Positions 24,590 to 33,396 of a stretch of 64,000 bases of DNA are shown in pieces (position 1 is the first letter of the stretch; the number at the start of each line of letters is the position of its first letter). Position numbers and translations under genes: made by a program. A model generated the notes under the pieces. The model made no database searches. It had not been told where the DNA came from and was given only the letters and a program-made list of their open reading frames with translations. Source of the DNA: JANNRR01 sp031401675 (GTDB lineage Bacteria > Pseudomonadota > Alphaproteobacteria > Rhodobacterales > Rhodobacteraceae); assembly GCA_031401675.1 (NCBI GenBank), contig JANNRR010000084.1, positions 49,294 to 113,293 on the forward strand, read 5' to 3'.

Positions 24590-24657
24590 GGGCGGGACGC
24601 TGACCTTGCTGCCGAATTCATAGCGCACCCGCGCCTTTTCCTTGGCAATAATTCGTA
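24590..24657 (-). mobile_element. Short IS5/IS1182-type transposase fragment
   Basis: The minus strand reads RIIAKEKARVRYEFGSKVSV, the conserved KARxxYEFGxKVS motif found in the middle of IS5-group (IS1182-like) transposases. It is about 20 residues long with no flanking transposase sequence, so this is a scrap. It directly abuts the truncated gene at 24658. Confidence 0.55.
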
Positions 24658-24930
24658 GTCGTTCTTGACTTCCTTTCGAGGCGAATCGTAGGACTGGTCG
24701 GTGAAGGGCGGCAGGAATTCGACCCCTGTCATGGACGCCCTGTTCATGGCCGTCTGGCGTCGCGCTAGGTCCGACCAGGTGCGAACTGGCAGGGCCACGG
24801 CCAGATGCCGGCGCGGATGCGCTCTTTGGGGAATCTGCACAGGGTCTGCATCGAATTCACAGGACGCCTTGGTGCGGGGCTCTTGCGTTTCCTTCAGGCG
24901 TCGGGCCTCGGCCATATTTGTCACTGTCAT
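24658..24930 (-). pseudogene. Truncated gene downstream of the TPR protein, cut by IS debris
   Basis: An ATG at 24930 overlaps the stop of the TPR gene by four bases (ATGA), a sign of real translational coupling. It begins MTVTNMAEARRLKETQEPRT and stays gene-like to about FLPPFTDQSYDSPRKEVKND before running into the IS5-type fragment. The frame then continues through the antisense side of IS sequence to 24403. I do not recognise the family. The likely reading is a gene of the glycan locus that lost its 3' part to insertion-sequence activity. Confidence 0.4.
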
Positions 24931-27398
24931 TGCGGCCCTCGGACCATCATGGCGGCAAGCATAAGCTGCAATTCAGCGGGTATTGGCAGACTCGCACGTT
25001 GCAGCTGCGAAGCAGCCTGCAGCAGTGTCATGAAGGCTTCTCTGTCATGTCCCATCGCCGCCAGAATCCTTCCGAGGTGATCCAGGATTACGGGATCATC
25101 CGGCGAACCGGAACGAGCCCTCCGCAACAGAGTCAACGATTCGTCGAGGGCGCCTTGCCTGAACCGCAGCCAGCCATAAGCGTCCCTGTGGCGGTTCCGC
25201 GATGATGCGGCGAGCGGTGCTGCTATCGACATGATGCGAGCCAACGTCGATGCGTCGTTCGCGCGATCGGCCGCGAGGCGGACTAGCGGCTCCAGAAGCT
25301 CAAGATTGCCGGGATCGAAGGGCTGCGCCTGTTCGTAGAGTTCGAGCGCTGCGGCGTAATCCCCCACGGCTTGCAGTTCCTGTGCTTTCAGCACGGCAAG
25401 CCGGACCGATTGCGGTAGTAACAGCCGCGCCCGGTCCAGCAACACGGTTGCTTCCGCATCGCGGTGTTCTTGCCGTAACAGCTTGTAGTACAGTTCGATC
25501 GCCGGAACCGAATCCGGGGATTGCCGCAGCAGGCTCGTCAATATGGCCTCTGCTTCAGGCACCGCACCCTGAAGCGCCTGAGAGCTCGCCTCCAGCAGGG
25601 GAAGCTTCTGGTCGTTCGGGTGCCTGATCCGCTCGTCATGTATGGTGAGAAGGGCATCCGGCAGTCTGCCTTCGGCAATCTGACGGCCCAACCGTTTCAG
25701 CGCCAGCACAAGCTCTGGCGTTGCACTGCCAAGCGCCGACTGCAACAGGGCTTCGGTCTGGTCTGCCCATTCCTGCTTCAGAGCCAGGGCAGAAGTCAGC
25801 GCCGCCGCTGCCGTGTGAGCTTGGATGCTGTCAATTGCCCTCAACTGGCCGAGATATCGATGCGCTTCCGGCCAGTCCAGTCGGTCCACGGCGTCGGCGG
25901 TAAGCGCTTCCAGCAAACCCAAGTCATCCGAATGACTGGCCAGCGATTGCGCCAGAATCGCTCTGGCGGTTTCGGTGCGGCCGTTGCGAATCTGATACTG
26001 ATAGAGCAGCAACGATTCGTAGGGACCGCTTTCCGAAGCATTGACGGCTTGTCGCAGTTGTTCACCCTCCATCGTCGTCTCGCCACCGGCGCGGTAAGCC
26101 TTGGCCATAAGGACCATTACGCTCGGATCGTATGTGTTCTGGCTCAGCGCCACGCGCAGCGCCCCCAGCGCCTCCTCTGTTTTGCCCTCCTCGATCAGCC
26201 AGCCCGCTTGCACCTTCAGCGCTTCCACATGCCCCGGATCCTCGAGCAATATCTCTGCCACCTGCGCACGTGCGGCACCAAGCCCGCCCGTACTGATCAA
26301 CATGCTTACCAGCGCCATACGGGTCTCGGGGCTGCGAAGCGAAGGCTCAGCGGTCTGGAGCACCTGCTGCAACAGGGCGATCGCTTGGTCATGTTGCCCC
26401 ATGTCAAAGTTGATCCGGGCGGCTTGGGTCCGATAGACCAGCTCTTCTGCCGTGTCCTCCGTCTGACCGGCGATCAACTCCAGTTCGGCCAACGCAGCCT
26501 CAGGCCCGAACTGTTTCAGCGCAAAATCCACGACCCGCTGATTTGCCGCCGGTCGGTCCTGCGCATCGGCAGCCTGCCGCCGCAGCAAGTCCAGCGCGCC
26601 CGACTTGTCGCCCGTTTCGTAATACCATTCGAACAGCCACCGGCGCAGGTCTTCATCATCGGGGAACTTTTCGTTCATCCGCTTCATCTGCATGCCGGCC
26701 GCTGCGCTGTCGCCCGCCCGGGAATAGATCGACAGCTTCATGTCCTCTAATTCGCGAGCCATCGGCATCTGCGCGATGGCGAGGTCAAGATCGGGGATCG
26801 CGCCATAAGGATCGTCTCCGTGCCGCTGAGCCTCGATCACCACCCAACGCGCGATCAGCATGTCAGCCTGCTCGGCCAGCACCGCCTTTGCCTCCGCAAC
26901 GACCACGTCCGACGCTGCCTGGTCACCGGCAGCCTGGGCCGCCTGCAGACTGATTGCGGCCTGAACCGCGCGCGCTGGGGCGCTTTGCGGCGCAATCCGC
27001 GCAATTTGCGCACCGATGCGCTGCACCTCTACCCAATCATAGCCCAACACGGAGATCCAGCACAGAGCGATCCGCGCTTCCAGATCGTCCGGCAGTGCCT
27101 CCGAAAGGGTCTGGTACTGGGCCCGGGCTTGTTCCGTCCGGCCCATGTGCAACAGCAGCCCTGCCAGCGCGCGGCGCGCGGCGTGATCCTGCTCGCGAAA
27201 CGACAGTGCCTTGCGATAGGCAGCAATGGCTGCCTCGGAATTCCCGTCCCGTTCCAGCGCCACCCCGGCTTCGTACTGCTGTCTTGCCCACCCCTCAAGC
27301 GGCTGCAAATCCGTGAACCTGAACACCAAGAAGCCTGCTCCGACGACCATCAACATCAGGGCGATGGCCCGAGTCCAATAGCGTATCATAGCGTGCAT
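24927..27398 (-). CDS. Large TPR-repeat protein with N-terminal membrane anchor
   Basis: This protein of 823 residues has one N-terminal transmembrane segment (AIALMLMVVGAGFLVF) and then tetratricopeptide repeats over nearly its whole length, e.g. AGVALERDGNSEAAIAAYRK, ALAGLLLHMGRTEQARAQYQ and YEQAQPFDPGNLELLEPLVR. Such proteins act as scaffolds for polysaccharide synthesis or export (PrsT/BcsC-like superhelices). The start at 27398 is chosen because GGAACGG stands 5-10 bases upstream; earlier starts have no Shine-Dalgarno. It faces away from the glycosyltransferase at 27850, across a 450-base gap, and is next to an EPS/O-antigen-like locus. Confidence 0.8.
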   Translation of the reverse strand: MHAMIRYWTRAIALMLMVVGAGFLVFRFTDLQPLEGWARQQYEAGVALERDGNSEAAIAAYRKALSFREQDHAARRALAGLLLHMGRTEQARAQYQTLSEALPDDLEARIALCWISVLGYDWVEVQRIGAQIARIAPQSAPARAVQAAISLQAAQAAGDQAASDVVVAEAKAVLAEQADMLIARWVVIEAQRHGDDPYGAIPDLDLAIAQMPMARELEDMKLSIYSRAGDSAAAGMQMKRMNEKFPDDEDLRRWLFEWYYETGDKSGALDLLRRQAADAQDRPAANQRVVDFALKQFGPEAALAELELIAGQTEDTAEELVYRTQAARINFDMGQHDQAIALLQQVLQTAEPSLRSPETRMALVSMLISTGGLGAARAQVAEILLEDPGHVEALKVQAGWLIEEGKTEEALGALRVALSQNTYDPSVMVLMAKAYRAGGETTMEGEQLRQAVNASESGPYESLLLYQYQIRNGRTETARAILAQSLASHSDDLGLLEALTADAVDRLDWPEAHRYLGQLRAIDSIQAHTAAAALTSALALKQEWADQTEALLQSALGSATPELVLALKRLGRQIAEGRLPDALLTIHDERIRHPNDQKLPLLEASSQALQGAVPEAEAILTSLLRQSPDSVPAIELYYKLLRQEHRDAEATVLLDRARLLLPQSVRLAVLKAQELQAVGDYAAALELYEQAQPFDPGNLELLEPLVRLAADRANDASTLARIMSIAAPLAASSRNRHRDAYGWLRFRQGALDESLTLLRRARSGSPDDPVILDHLGRILAAMGHDREAFMTLLQAASQLQRASLPIPAELQLMLAAMMVRGPQ

Positions 27399-27849
27399 CC
27401 GTTCCTGCCTGCGCATCAACCCGTGCCGGGACAGCCGACTGTTCCGTGCGGCGCTGCGGGCAACATCAGCGGCCAAGCGTCGGCCCTTTCGCGTTCAAAG
27501 TCCAACGCCGGATTTCCGACAGCGGAATTGTTAGTACGATCTGGCCGGTCCAGGTTTTCGGACCATGAGCAATCTGACGAACGAATAGTTTCCATTTGTC
27601 CCAGGTGCCACAAAGCCCTTCAGCCATTTCGGATTCACTTATTAGTAGTTTCAAAAACATACCCAACAACTCTGGATTGCGAGAGGCAGATATTGCACCT
27701 CTGCCATCTTACTGTTTACCATAATTTCTCCACATTTCAGCCATCGACCCAACAAGAATCCGTGCAGCTCGCAGCAATTCCCCGTATACGTTAATAGCGT
27801 GACCAGGTCGAATCGATCTTGTGGACGGACTTTGCTAGGAACTGCCGCG
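27399..27849. other. AT-richer intergenic region between TPR and GT2 genes
   Basis: About 450 bases between the divergent TPR and glycosyltransferase genes, clearly richer in A/T than the neighbours (e.g. around 27630-27760). The short open frames on the minus strand do not look like proteins. It must hold the promoters of both genes. The lower GC resembles the gap at 35497-35860 and may reflect a laterally acquired glycan locus. Confidence 0.5.
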
Positions 27850-29013
27850 ATGTCACGTTATGATTTCGACCTTAATCCAGGTCGTCCGGTTTCGGTGGTC
27901 ATTCCGGCCTATAATTCTGCGAACATGATCGCCGATACGCTGCTTTCGGTGTTGGCGCAGCGGTTTGAGAACTTCGAACTGATCATCGTGAATGACGGCT
28001 CGTCCGATGACCTGCTCGGCGTGGTGGCTCCGCTGGCGGCGGCGGATGGACGCATCAGGGTGGTGTCGCAACAAAACAGCGGACTCGCCGCAGCCCGGAA
28101 CCGCGGGCTGGCAGAAGCCCGAGGTGCGTTCGTAGCCTTTCTGGACGCTGACGACCTGTGGCATCCCGACTTTCTAGGCGAATTGGAGGCGGCCCTCGAA
28201 GCAGCGCCCGACGCACCTTTCGCCTATGCCTATTCGCATCGGATCGACTCTGAAAACCGGCTTATCCCGACACGACCGTGGAAAACCCCGCCCCGCCATG
28301 ACTTTGCCGGGCTGCTGCACGTGAATTCGGTGGGCAACGGCAGTGCCGCGCTGTTTCGCATCGATGCCGTGCGCGCGGTTGGCGGGTTCGACACGTCGCT
28401 GCGGGCGCGCGGTGCGCAGGGCGCGGAGGATTGGAAGCTGTGCCTGGTTTTGGCCGCCAGGTCCACGCCGGTTCTGGTGCCACGCCCGCTGGTCTGCTAC
28501 CGGCTGCTTCATGGCAGCATGTCGCAGGCCAACCCGGCGCGCCAGCTTCGGGCAGTGCGGACCGTGATGGCCGACATCCGCGCCGCCTTCCCTGATCTAG
28601 CGCCCCGGCATTTCCGCTATGCCCGGACGATGATGAACGGCTGGCTGTTCTCTGCCTTTTTGCATCAACGCGCCTGGCGCACGATGTTGCGTCTGCTCGT
28701 CGAGTCCTATGTTCTGCACCCACTTTGGTTCCTGTCTCGCGACCTGCGGGCGGTACATTGGCAAAAGATCGGATCGCTGCTCGGCGACCTGTCCGGTCGG
28801 GTTCCCCTCTCACTGCTTGAAGAAAACGGCGGGCGACCCTTTGCCTTTTTGAACCGCGAGCAGGCCCCTGCGCCGGACCGCAAACCAATGGAAATGAAGC
28901 TCTCTCAGCCTGAGGGCGGCAACAAATCCCACCTGCGGGGCGGCGACAGCGGCGCCTTGAGCCGCACCCCGCCAGTTACGATGAAGCTTGCAGCTTCGGT
29001 GCGGAAATCATAG
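27850..29013 (+). CDS. Family 2 glycosyltransferase
   Basis: At 387 residues, the N-terminal ~220 form a GT-A domain: VSVVIPAYNSANMIADTLLS, FELIIVNDGSSDDL, SGLAAARNRGLAEARGAFVA and FLDADDLWHPDF (the DxD-type metal site). Further on, RGAQGAEDWKLCLVL probably provides the catalytic acid (ED motif). It transfers a nucleotide-activated sugar to a lipid or glycan acceptor in the cytoplasm. The start at 27850 follows AGGAAC. Its last 36 codons overlap the 3' end of the convergent ABC ATPase gene by 109 bases, so its C-terminal tail may be read-through of little function. Confidence 0.92.
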   Translation: MSRYDFDLNPGRPVSVVIPAYNSANMIADTLLSVLAQRFENFELIIVNDGSSDDLLGVVAPLAAADGRIRVVSQQNSGLAAARNRGLAEARGAFVAFLDADDLWHPDFLGELEAALEAAPDAPFAYAYSHRIDSENRLIPTRPWKTPPRHDFAGLLHVNSVGNGSAALFRIDAVRAVGGFDTSLRARGAQGAEDWKLCLVLAARSTPVLVPRPLVCYRLLHGSMSQANPARQLRAVRTVMADIRAAFPDLAPRHFRYARTMMNGWLFSAFLHQRAWRTMLRLLVESYVLHPLWFLSRDLRAVHWQKIGSLLGDLSGRVPLSLLEENGGRPFAFLNREQAPAPDRKPMEMKLSQPEGGNKSHLRGGDSGALSRTPPVTMKLAASVRKS

Positions 29014-30128
29014 GCATAGTCCCAATCCGGCTGCCATAACCCGACACTTACGCGATATTTGCCCGGCCCGAGGTCCAACCTGTCCATGGCGAGCGCCACT
29101 TGGGTATGCTGTCCCATGTCTGCCAGGGTGATCCGGTCGGTATCGGTATTCACGTCCAGACAGGTCCGACCATCCTCATCGAGGATCGAGACACTGATCT
29201 GCCAGACGGCAATCGGAACATTTGCCCGCATTTTGGCACGCAGTGTGACCGCAGCCCCCGGCAGGATTTCGGAAATCGCAGCACCGGAAGGACCCTCCAG
29301 GGTAACCTCGGACAGCTCCGCCTCGCCAGACCCGCTCCGACCAGGCGCAAGCACCAGCCCTATTGCGGCGCGCGAAGCTCGGGCCAGTCGCTCCTGTTCC
29401 ATCGCTTGCTGGTAGTGCCAGATCACATCAAACGGAATTCCGGTCGCGCCGATCCGGCCCCGGTCCAGCCAGATCGCGCTGTCGCACATCGATTGTATAT
29501 GGGTCAGATCGTGGCTGATCAGCACGATCGCGCAACCGCTCTGCTTGAACTCTCTTATCCGCGCCAGACACTTCTGCTGAAACCCCAAATCGCCCACCGC
29601 CAAGACCTCGTCGATCAGCAGGATTGCCGGATCCACATGCACCGCCACTGCGAAACCGAGCCGCAATTTCATCCCGCTGCTGTAGGTGCGAACCGGGTCG
29701 TCGATATGCGCCTCCAGTTCGGCAAAATCGATGATCTGGTCCATCCGGGCCTCGATCTCGGCCAGCAGCAACCCGCCCAACACGCCGTTGATTCGGATAT
29801 TCTCCCGCCCGGACAGATCGGGATGCATCCCCGTGTTCAACTCCAGCAACCCATTGACCGGGGCAGCTGCCGTCACCCGACCCTCATCGGGTTGCATCAC
29901 GCCGCCCAACAGCCGCAGCAGCGTGGATTTGCCCGATCCGTTGCGCCCGATCACCCCCAGCATTTCGCCCGGCGCCAGCGAGAATCCGACATCACGCAGT
30001 GCCCAGAACGGCGCGCCCTGCCGAACGCGGAATCCGCCGCTGACCCAGCCCCGGAACGTGCGGGTTGCATCCGCAGACCGATGCCGGAACCGTTTGCCCA
30101 CCCCCTCCACCCGCAATGCCGCCTGCAT
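28905..30128 (-). CDS. ABC-2 polysaccharide exporter ATPase with C-terminal glycan-binding domain (Wzt-like)
   Basis: A 407-residue protein. The ABC domain shows Walker A GVIGRNGSGKSTLLRLLGGV, signature TYSSGMKLRLGFAVA, Walker B AILLIDEVLAVGD and the H-loop LISHDLTHIQ. From about residue 250 it has an extra beta-rich domain (SEVTLEGPSGAAISEILPGA...VSVGLWQPDWDYAYDFRT) like the Wzt C-terminal carbohydrate-binding domain. It energises export of a lipid-linked polysaccharide by the neighbouring permease. The start at 30128 is used because the conserved N-terminus follows; this ATG overlaps the stop of the permease gene. Confidence 0.92.
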   Translation of the reverse strand: MQAALRVEGVGKRFRHRSADATRTFRGWVSGGFRVRQGAPFWALRDVGFSLAPGEMLGVIGRNGSGKSTLLRLLGGVMQPDEGRVTAAAPVNGLLELNTGMHPDLSGRENIRINGVLGGLLLAEIEARMDQIIDFAELEAHIDDPVRTYSSGMKLRLGFAVAVHVDPAILLIDEVLAVGDLGFQQKCLARIREFKQSGCAIVLISHDLTHIQSMCDSAIWLDRGRIGATGIPFDVIWHYQQAMEQERLARASRAAIGLVLAPGRSGSGEAELSEVTLEGPSGAAISEILPGAAVTLRAKMRANVPIAVWQISVSILDEDGRTCLDVNTDTDRITLADMGQHTQVALAMDRLDLGPGKYRVSVGLWQPDWDYAYDFRTEAASFIVTGGVRLKAPLSPPRRWDLLPPSG

Positions 30129-30907
30129 CACAGTTCCTCCAGAAAACCGGACCGCGCGCGCTGAAAGTAACGCCAGGTGGCGGCGAGCAGCAGCGCAGAC
30201 CCGACGAAAACAGCGACAAGCACCGCCGGGTCCGGCCATTCCCCCCGGATCAGCACGGCCCGGTATCCCTCCATCAACCCAAGCATCGGGTTGAATTGCA
30301 GGACCCCGAGCGCCCTTGGCGGGATCGAGGCAAGATCATAGAAGATCGGCGTGGCAAAGTAGCCCAGTTGCAGCAGGATCGGCGCGATATAGTTCAGATC
30401 GCGGAACCGGACGTTGAGCGCCGCCACCAGAAACGCAACGGCCAGCACAAACAGGAACTGACAGACCAGCAGCAGCGGCAGGGCGAACAGTGCCGGGCCA
30501 ACGCTCGCCCCTTCGAACCACAGGATGGCGACCAGCAGTGGCAGCGTCAGCAGCAGCGTCACGAAATGCGATGCGGCGACGGCGATCGGCAAAGCGGCTA
30601 TCGGGAATCGCGGCTGGTTCACCGCGCCGGGATTGCCGACGATGCACCCCACGGAATCCAGCACCGTGCTTTGGAACCAGGACCAGACGACCAGTCCTAC
30701 GAACACATGACTTGCATAGTTGGGAATGTTCAGCGGCAGAATCACCCGAAACAGCAGGTAGAAGGTCAACAGGAACAGCACCGGGCTTGCCACAGCCCAG
30801 ACAACGCCCATCAACGTGTTGGTATAGCGGGATTTCTGATCGCGCCAAACCAGCACGCGGATCACATCAATGGTATGGTGCACCGTTCGGCGGGGCGGCA
30901 GGGTCAT
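30128..30907 (-). CDS. ABC-2 polysaccharide exporter permease (Wzm-like)
   Basis: This permease of 259 residues has about six transmembrane segments, with VLVWRDQKSRYTNTLMGVVW at the N-terminus (typical of Wzm/TagG), LNVRFRDLNYIAPILLQLGY in the last third, and a cytoplasmic ending. It forms the membrane channel for the ABC exporter. The start at 30907 overlaps the stop of the two-domain glycosyltransferase gene (ATGA) and excludes an upstream frame extension that is out of character. It lies in the order GT2-GT2-permease-ATPase on the minus strand. Confidence 0.93.
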   Translation of the reverse strand: MTLPPRRTVHHTIDVIRVLVWRDQKSRYTNTLMGVVWAVASPVLFLLTFYLLFRVILPLNIPNYASHVFVGLVVWSWFQSTVLDSVGCIVGNPGAVNQPRFPIAALPIAVAASHFVTLLLTLPLLVAILWFEGASVGPALFALPLLLVCQFLFVLAVAFLVAALNVRFRDLNYIAPILLQLGYFATPIFYDLASIPPRALGVLQFNPMLGLMEGYRAVLIRGEWPDPAVLVAVFVGSALLLAATWRYFQRARSGFLEEL

Positions 30908-33396
30908 GCGGCCTTGGACCGTTCTGCCGCAGGCGCAGCGGTAGCTGCCAGAACCTCCGCTTCGGCCCGGGCTTTGACATAAAGCCCGCGCGCGGCCAGA
31001 ATTCCGCCGATTTCGGCAAATACCGTATCGCGGCGGTGCCGCCCGGGGCGCAGAAGGCGCTTGATCTGCCAACCCCAGATCCAGTCCTTGAGCGCAAAGG
31101 CCAGGATGGTGTGGCGCGGCACAGTGCGGTTGCGCCAGGCTGCCATCAGATAGGCGGCAAAACCGGAGCCATTGTCGCGCAACTGGCGCAGCATCGCAGG
31201 GAAATCGGCCCGGTGTTCGTGCCAGATAATGGCCTCGGGCGCATAGGCAAGCCCGGCGCCCTTTGCCATAACCCGGTGGAACATCTCAATGTCGCCACCA
31301 CCACGTGTGGAGGTGCCGACGTCAAGCGCCGGATCGAACCAGCCGACCTTGTCGAACACCGCGCGGCGAAACGCCATGTTTGCCCCCACGCCACATCCGC
31401 TGGGCCAAAGCATGTCTCGCATTGTGACGTTGCCGACCTCGCGGAACCAGGGCACGAACCCCCGTCCCATCCCTCCATAGACATCCTCGAAATAGACCCG
31501 GGCCGGCGTATCCAGCTTCATCGGCACCACCAGCCCGGTCACCGCATCCACCCCCGGTTCGGCAAAGGCGGCAGCGAGTCCGCGCAGCCATTGGCTGTCA
31601 GCCTGCGTATCGTCATCGGCATAGGCGATGATGCCGTGCCGGGCCTCTTCGATCCCCCGATTTCGGGCCCAATCGAGACCTGGCCTGTCCTCGAAGACAT
31701 GGCGGATGCCGGGCAGGCTTTGCACCAGCGTATGTGTGGTATCAGTGGCAGGGGCATTGTCGACAACGATCACCTCGAAATCCGGGTAATCAAGTGCCTG
31801 AATGGCCGCCAGACAGCGGCGCAGGTTGTCTGTCCGGTCGCGGGTGCAGATTACCACCGAGATCGACGGCAGCGGCACAACGGGCGCAGGAAGCATTTCG
31901 CTACGGATCAGCCTATCCACGATGCGGCGATCAGTCACGATCTTCTGCCGCAGCACATGCCAGAACCGACCCTCTTTCGGGGGCGCACCAAGGTGCGTCC
32001 AGCCCAGCGGCAGCGCCCCCCGCCGCACAAGGAGCCGCATCGGGTATGTCAGCGCCTCGTTTCGCGGCGTCAACGACCAGTCGGCAAGATCGATCGTGCC
32101 AAGGCTGCAGCCGGCCTCGCCGCGCGGGGTGATGCAGACCATGCCCTCGGGCACGGTCGCTGGCAGTTCAGGCAGCAGTTCAAGCGCCGATACAAATCCG
32201 GCCCAGCCATACAGCGTGGCCCGCAGCGCCCCGTCCAGATGTCGGGCCTCCAGTCGCTCCGCCCCGGGCGCGTCCCGAAGTTCGGTAACTTGCCAGTCGC
32301 CCAACATCAAACTTAGGTGCTTTGGGCGACGCTCAGAAATCTGTCGGCGGATGGTGTCCAGCCCATCGATCAGATCGACGCTCAGCCGGTCCGGCTCGAC
32401 CCGTGTGGCCGCATGCCGGTCTGACAAGTCCGTCAATTCGGAACCCAATTCCAGCGCGGCAGCAGCTGTACCGTAATAGTTGACCCGCCATACCGTGTTA
32501 TAGACCTGCTGCCACCAGCCGCGCAGCCCGAGCCGTTCCAAACCGGGCAGCGTTGACTGCAGCACCAAGGCGCAAAACCGTGCAAAGCCCCGGGTGCGGA
32601 ACAGGGCGAAGCGCAGCACGCGGCCCGAAAGAGAGGGCGAAGTCAGGTTTGCCACCGTCAGGTTACGGAACAGGGCCGGATGCTTGCGGGCAATCTGAAC
32701 GTCAGCCGTGCCTTCCTGCCGGGCGCGAGCGAAGCTTCGGGCCATGTCGCTACGTTCGTAATGCAAGCCACAGGCTAACGGCTCGAACGTGATCGGCGCG
32801 CCGGCAAGGCTCAAACGATAGCCAAGTTCGTAGTCTTCGCGCGGGATCTTCAGGGATAGGTCGAAGCCGCCCACCCTGTCGAACAACGCTTTGTCCAGCG
32901 ACATGTTGCCGCTCATCACGTCCAGATGGCTGAACCGGTGGCCCGGATCGCGCACTTTCTGGAAATGATCCTGCCACCATCGCTTCATCCCGAGCGAGAA
33001 CCAGTCGGTCTTGTCGATGGCCGGCGTCGATTCTCCCATAACGACCGCGCCGGGATTGTCACAGGCCGCCCTAAGGTGGGCGGCAAGAAATCCGGGAGCG
33101 ACGACAATATCGTCATCCAAAAAGACCAGTCGCGGCGCCCGCGCAAGACTGGCGCCGGCGTTGCGGGCTGAAGAGGCGCCGCGGGTCCTGGGAACTGTGG
33201 TGCGGACAGCGAACGGCCAGTTGATCTCAAGGACGGCCTCGGCCGACCCGTCGGTGCTCGCATCCAGCGAGATGATGATCTCGAAACGCTCCGGCCCGAT
33301 GGTTTGCTGCTCGAAGGCCCGCAGGACGGTCAGGAGCATCTCACGCCGGTTGTGCGACGGAATGATGACGCTCAGATCGAATGCGCGATCGCTCAT
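30904..33396 (-). CDS. Large protein with two family 2 glycosyltransferase domains
   Basis: The 830-residue protein has two GT-A domains. The first (about residues 8-230) shows LSVIIPSHNRREMLLTVLRA, RGASSARNAGASLARAPRLV and FLDDDIVVAPGF. The second (about 505-730) has ISVVICTRDRTDNLRRCLAA, IVVDNAPATD, GLDWARNRGIEEARHGIIAY and ADDDTQADSQW. Both have acidic metal sites, so both may be active. The linker (230-505) has the form of a helical/beta spacer. Fused enzymes of this kind can build alternating polysaccharide units. It overlaps the permease gene downstream and the next GT2 gene upstream by four bases each. Confidence 0.92.
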   Translation of the reverse strand: MSDRAFDLSVIIPSHNRREMLLTVLRAFEQQTIGPERFEIIISLDASTDGSAEAVLEINWPFAVRTTVPRTRGASSARNAGASLARAPRLVFLDDDIVVAPGFLAAHLRAACDNPGAVVMGESTPAIDKTDWFSLGMKRWWQDHFQKVRDPGHRFSHLDVMSGNMSLDKALFDRVGGFDLSLKIPREDYELGYRLSLAGAPITFEPLACGLHYERSDMARSFARARQEGTADVQIARKHPALFRNLTVANLTSPSLSGRVLRFALFRTRGFARFCALVLQSTLPGLERLGLRGWWQQVYNTVWRVNYYGTAAAALELGSELTDLSDRHAATRVEPDRLSVDLIDGLDTIRRQISERRPKHLSLMLGDWQVTELRDAPGAERLEARHLDGALRATLYGWAGFVSALELLPELPATVPEGMVCITPRGEAGCSLGTIDLADWSLTPRNEALTYPMRLLVRRGALPLGWTHLGAPPKEGRFWHVLRQKIVTDRRIVDRLIRSEMLPAPVVPLPSISVVICTRDRTDNLRRCLAAIQALDYPDFEVIVVDNAPATDTTHTLVQSLPGIRHVFEDRPGLDWARNRGIEEARHGIIAYADDDTQADSQWLRGLAAAFAEPGVDAVTGLVVPMKLDTPARVYFEDVYGGMGRGFVPWFREVGNVTMRDMLWPSGCGVGANMAFRRAVFDKVGWFDPALDVGTSTRGGGDIEMFHRVMAKGAGLAYAPEAIIWHEHRADFPAMLRQLRDNGSGFAAYLMAAWRNRTVPRHTILAFALKDWIWGWQIKRLLRPGRHRRDTVFAEIGGILAARGLYVKARAEAEVLAATAAPAAERSKAA

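Noticed and set aside
23095..24930. attR direct repeat of the tRNA-Lys 3' end
   Set aside because: I looked for a second copy of the T-arm/acceptor sequence downstream within the window and did not find one.
30490..32316. 608-codon plus-strand frame opposite the exporter and glycosyltransferase genes
   Set aside because: Antisense shadow; the real genes on the minus strand have clear ABC-2 and GT-A motifs and coupled starts and stops.
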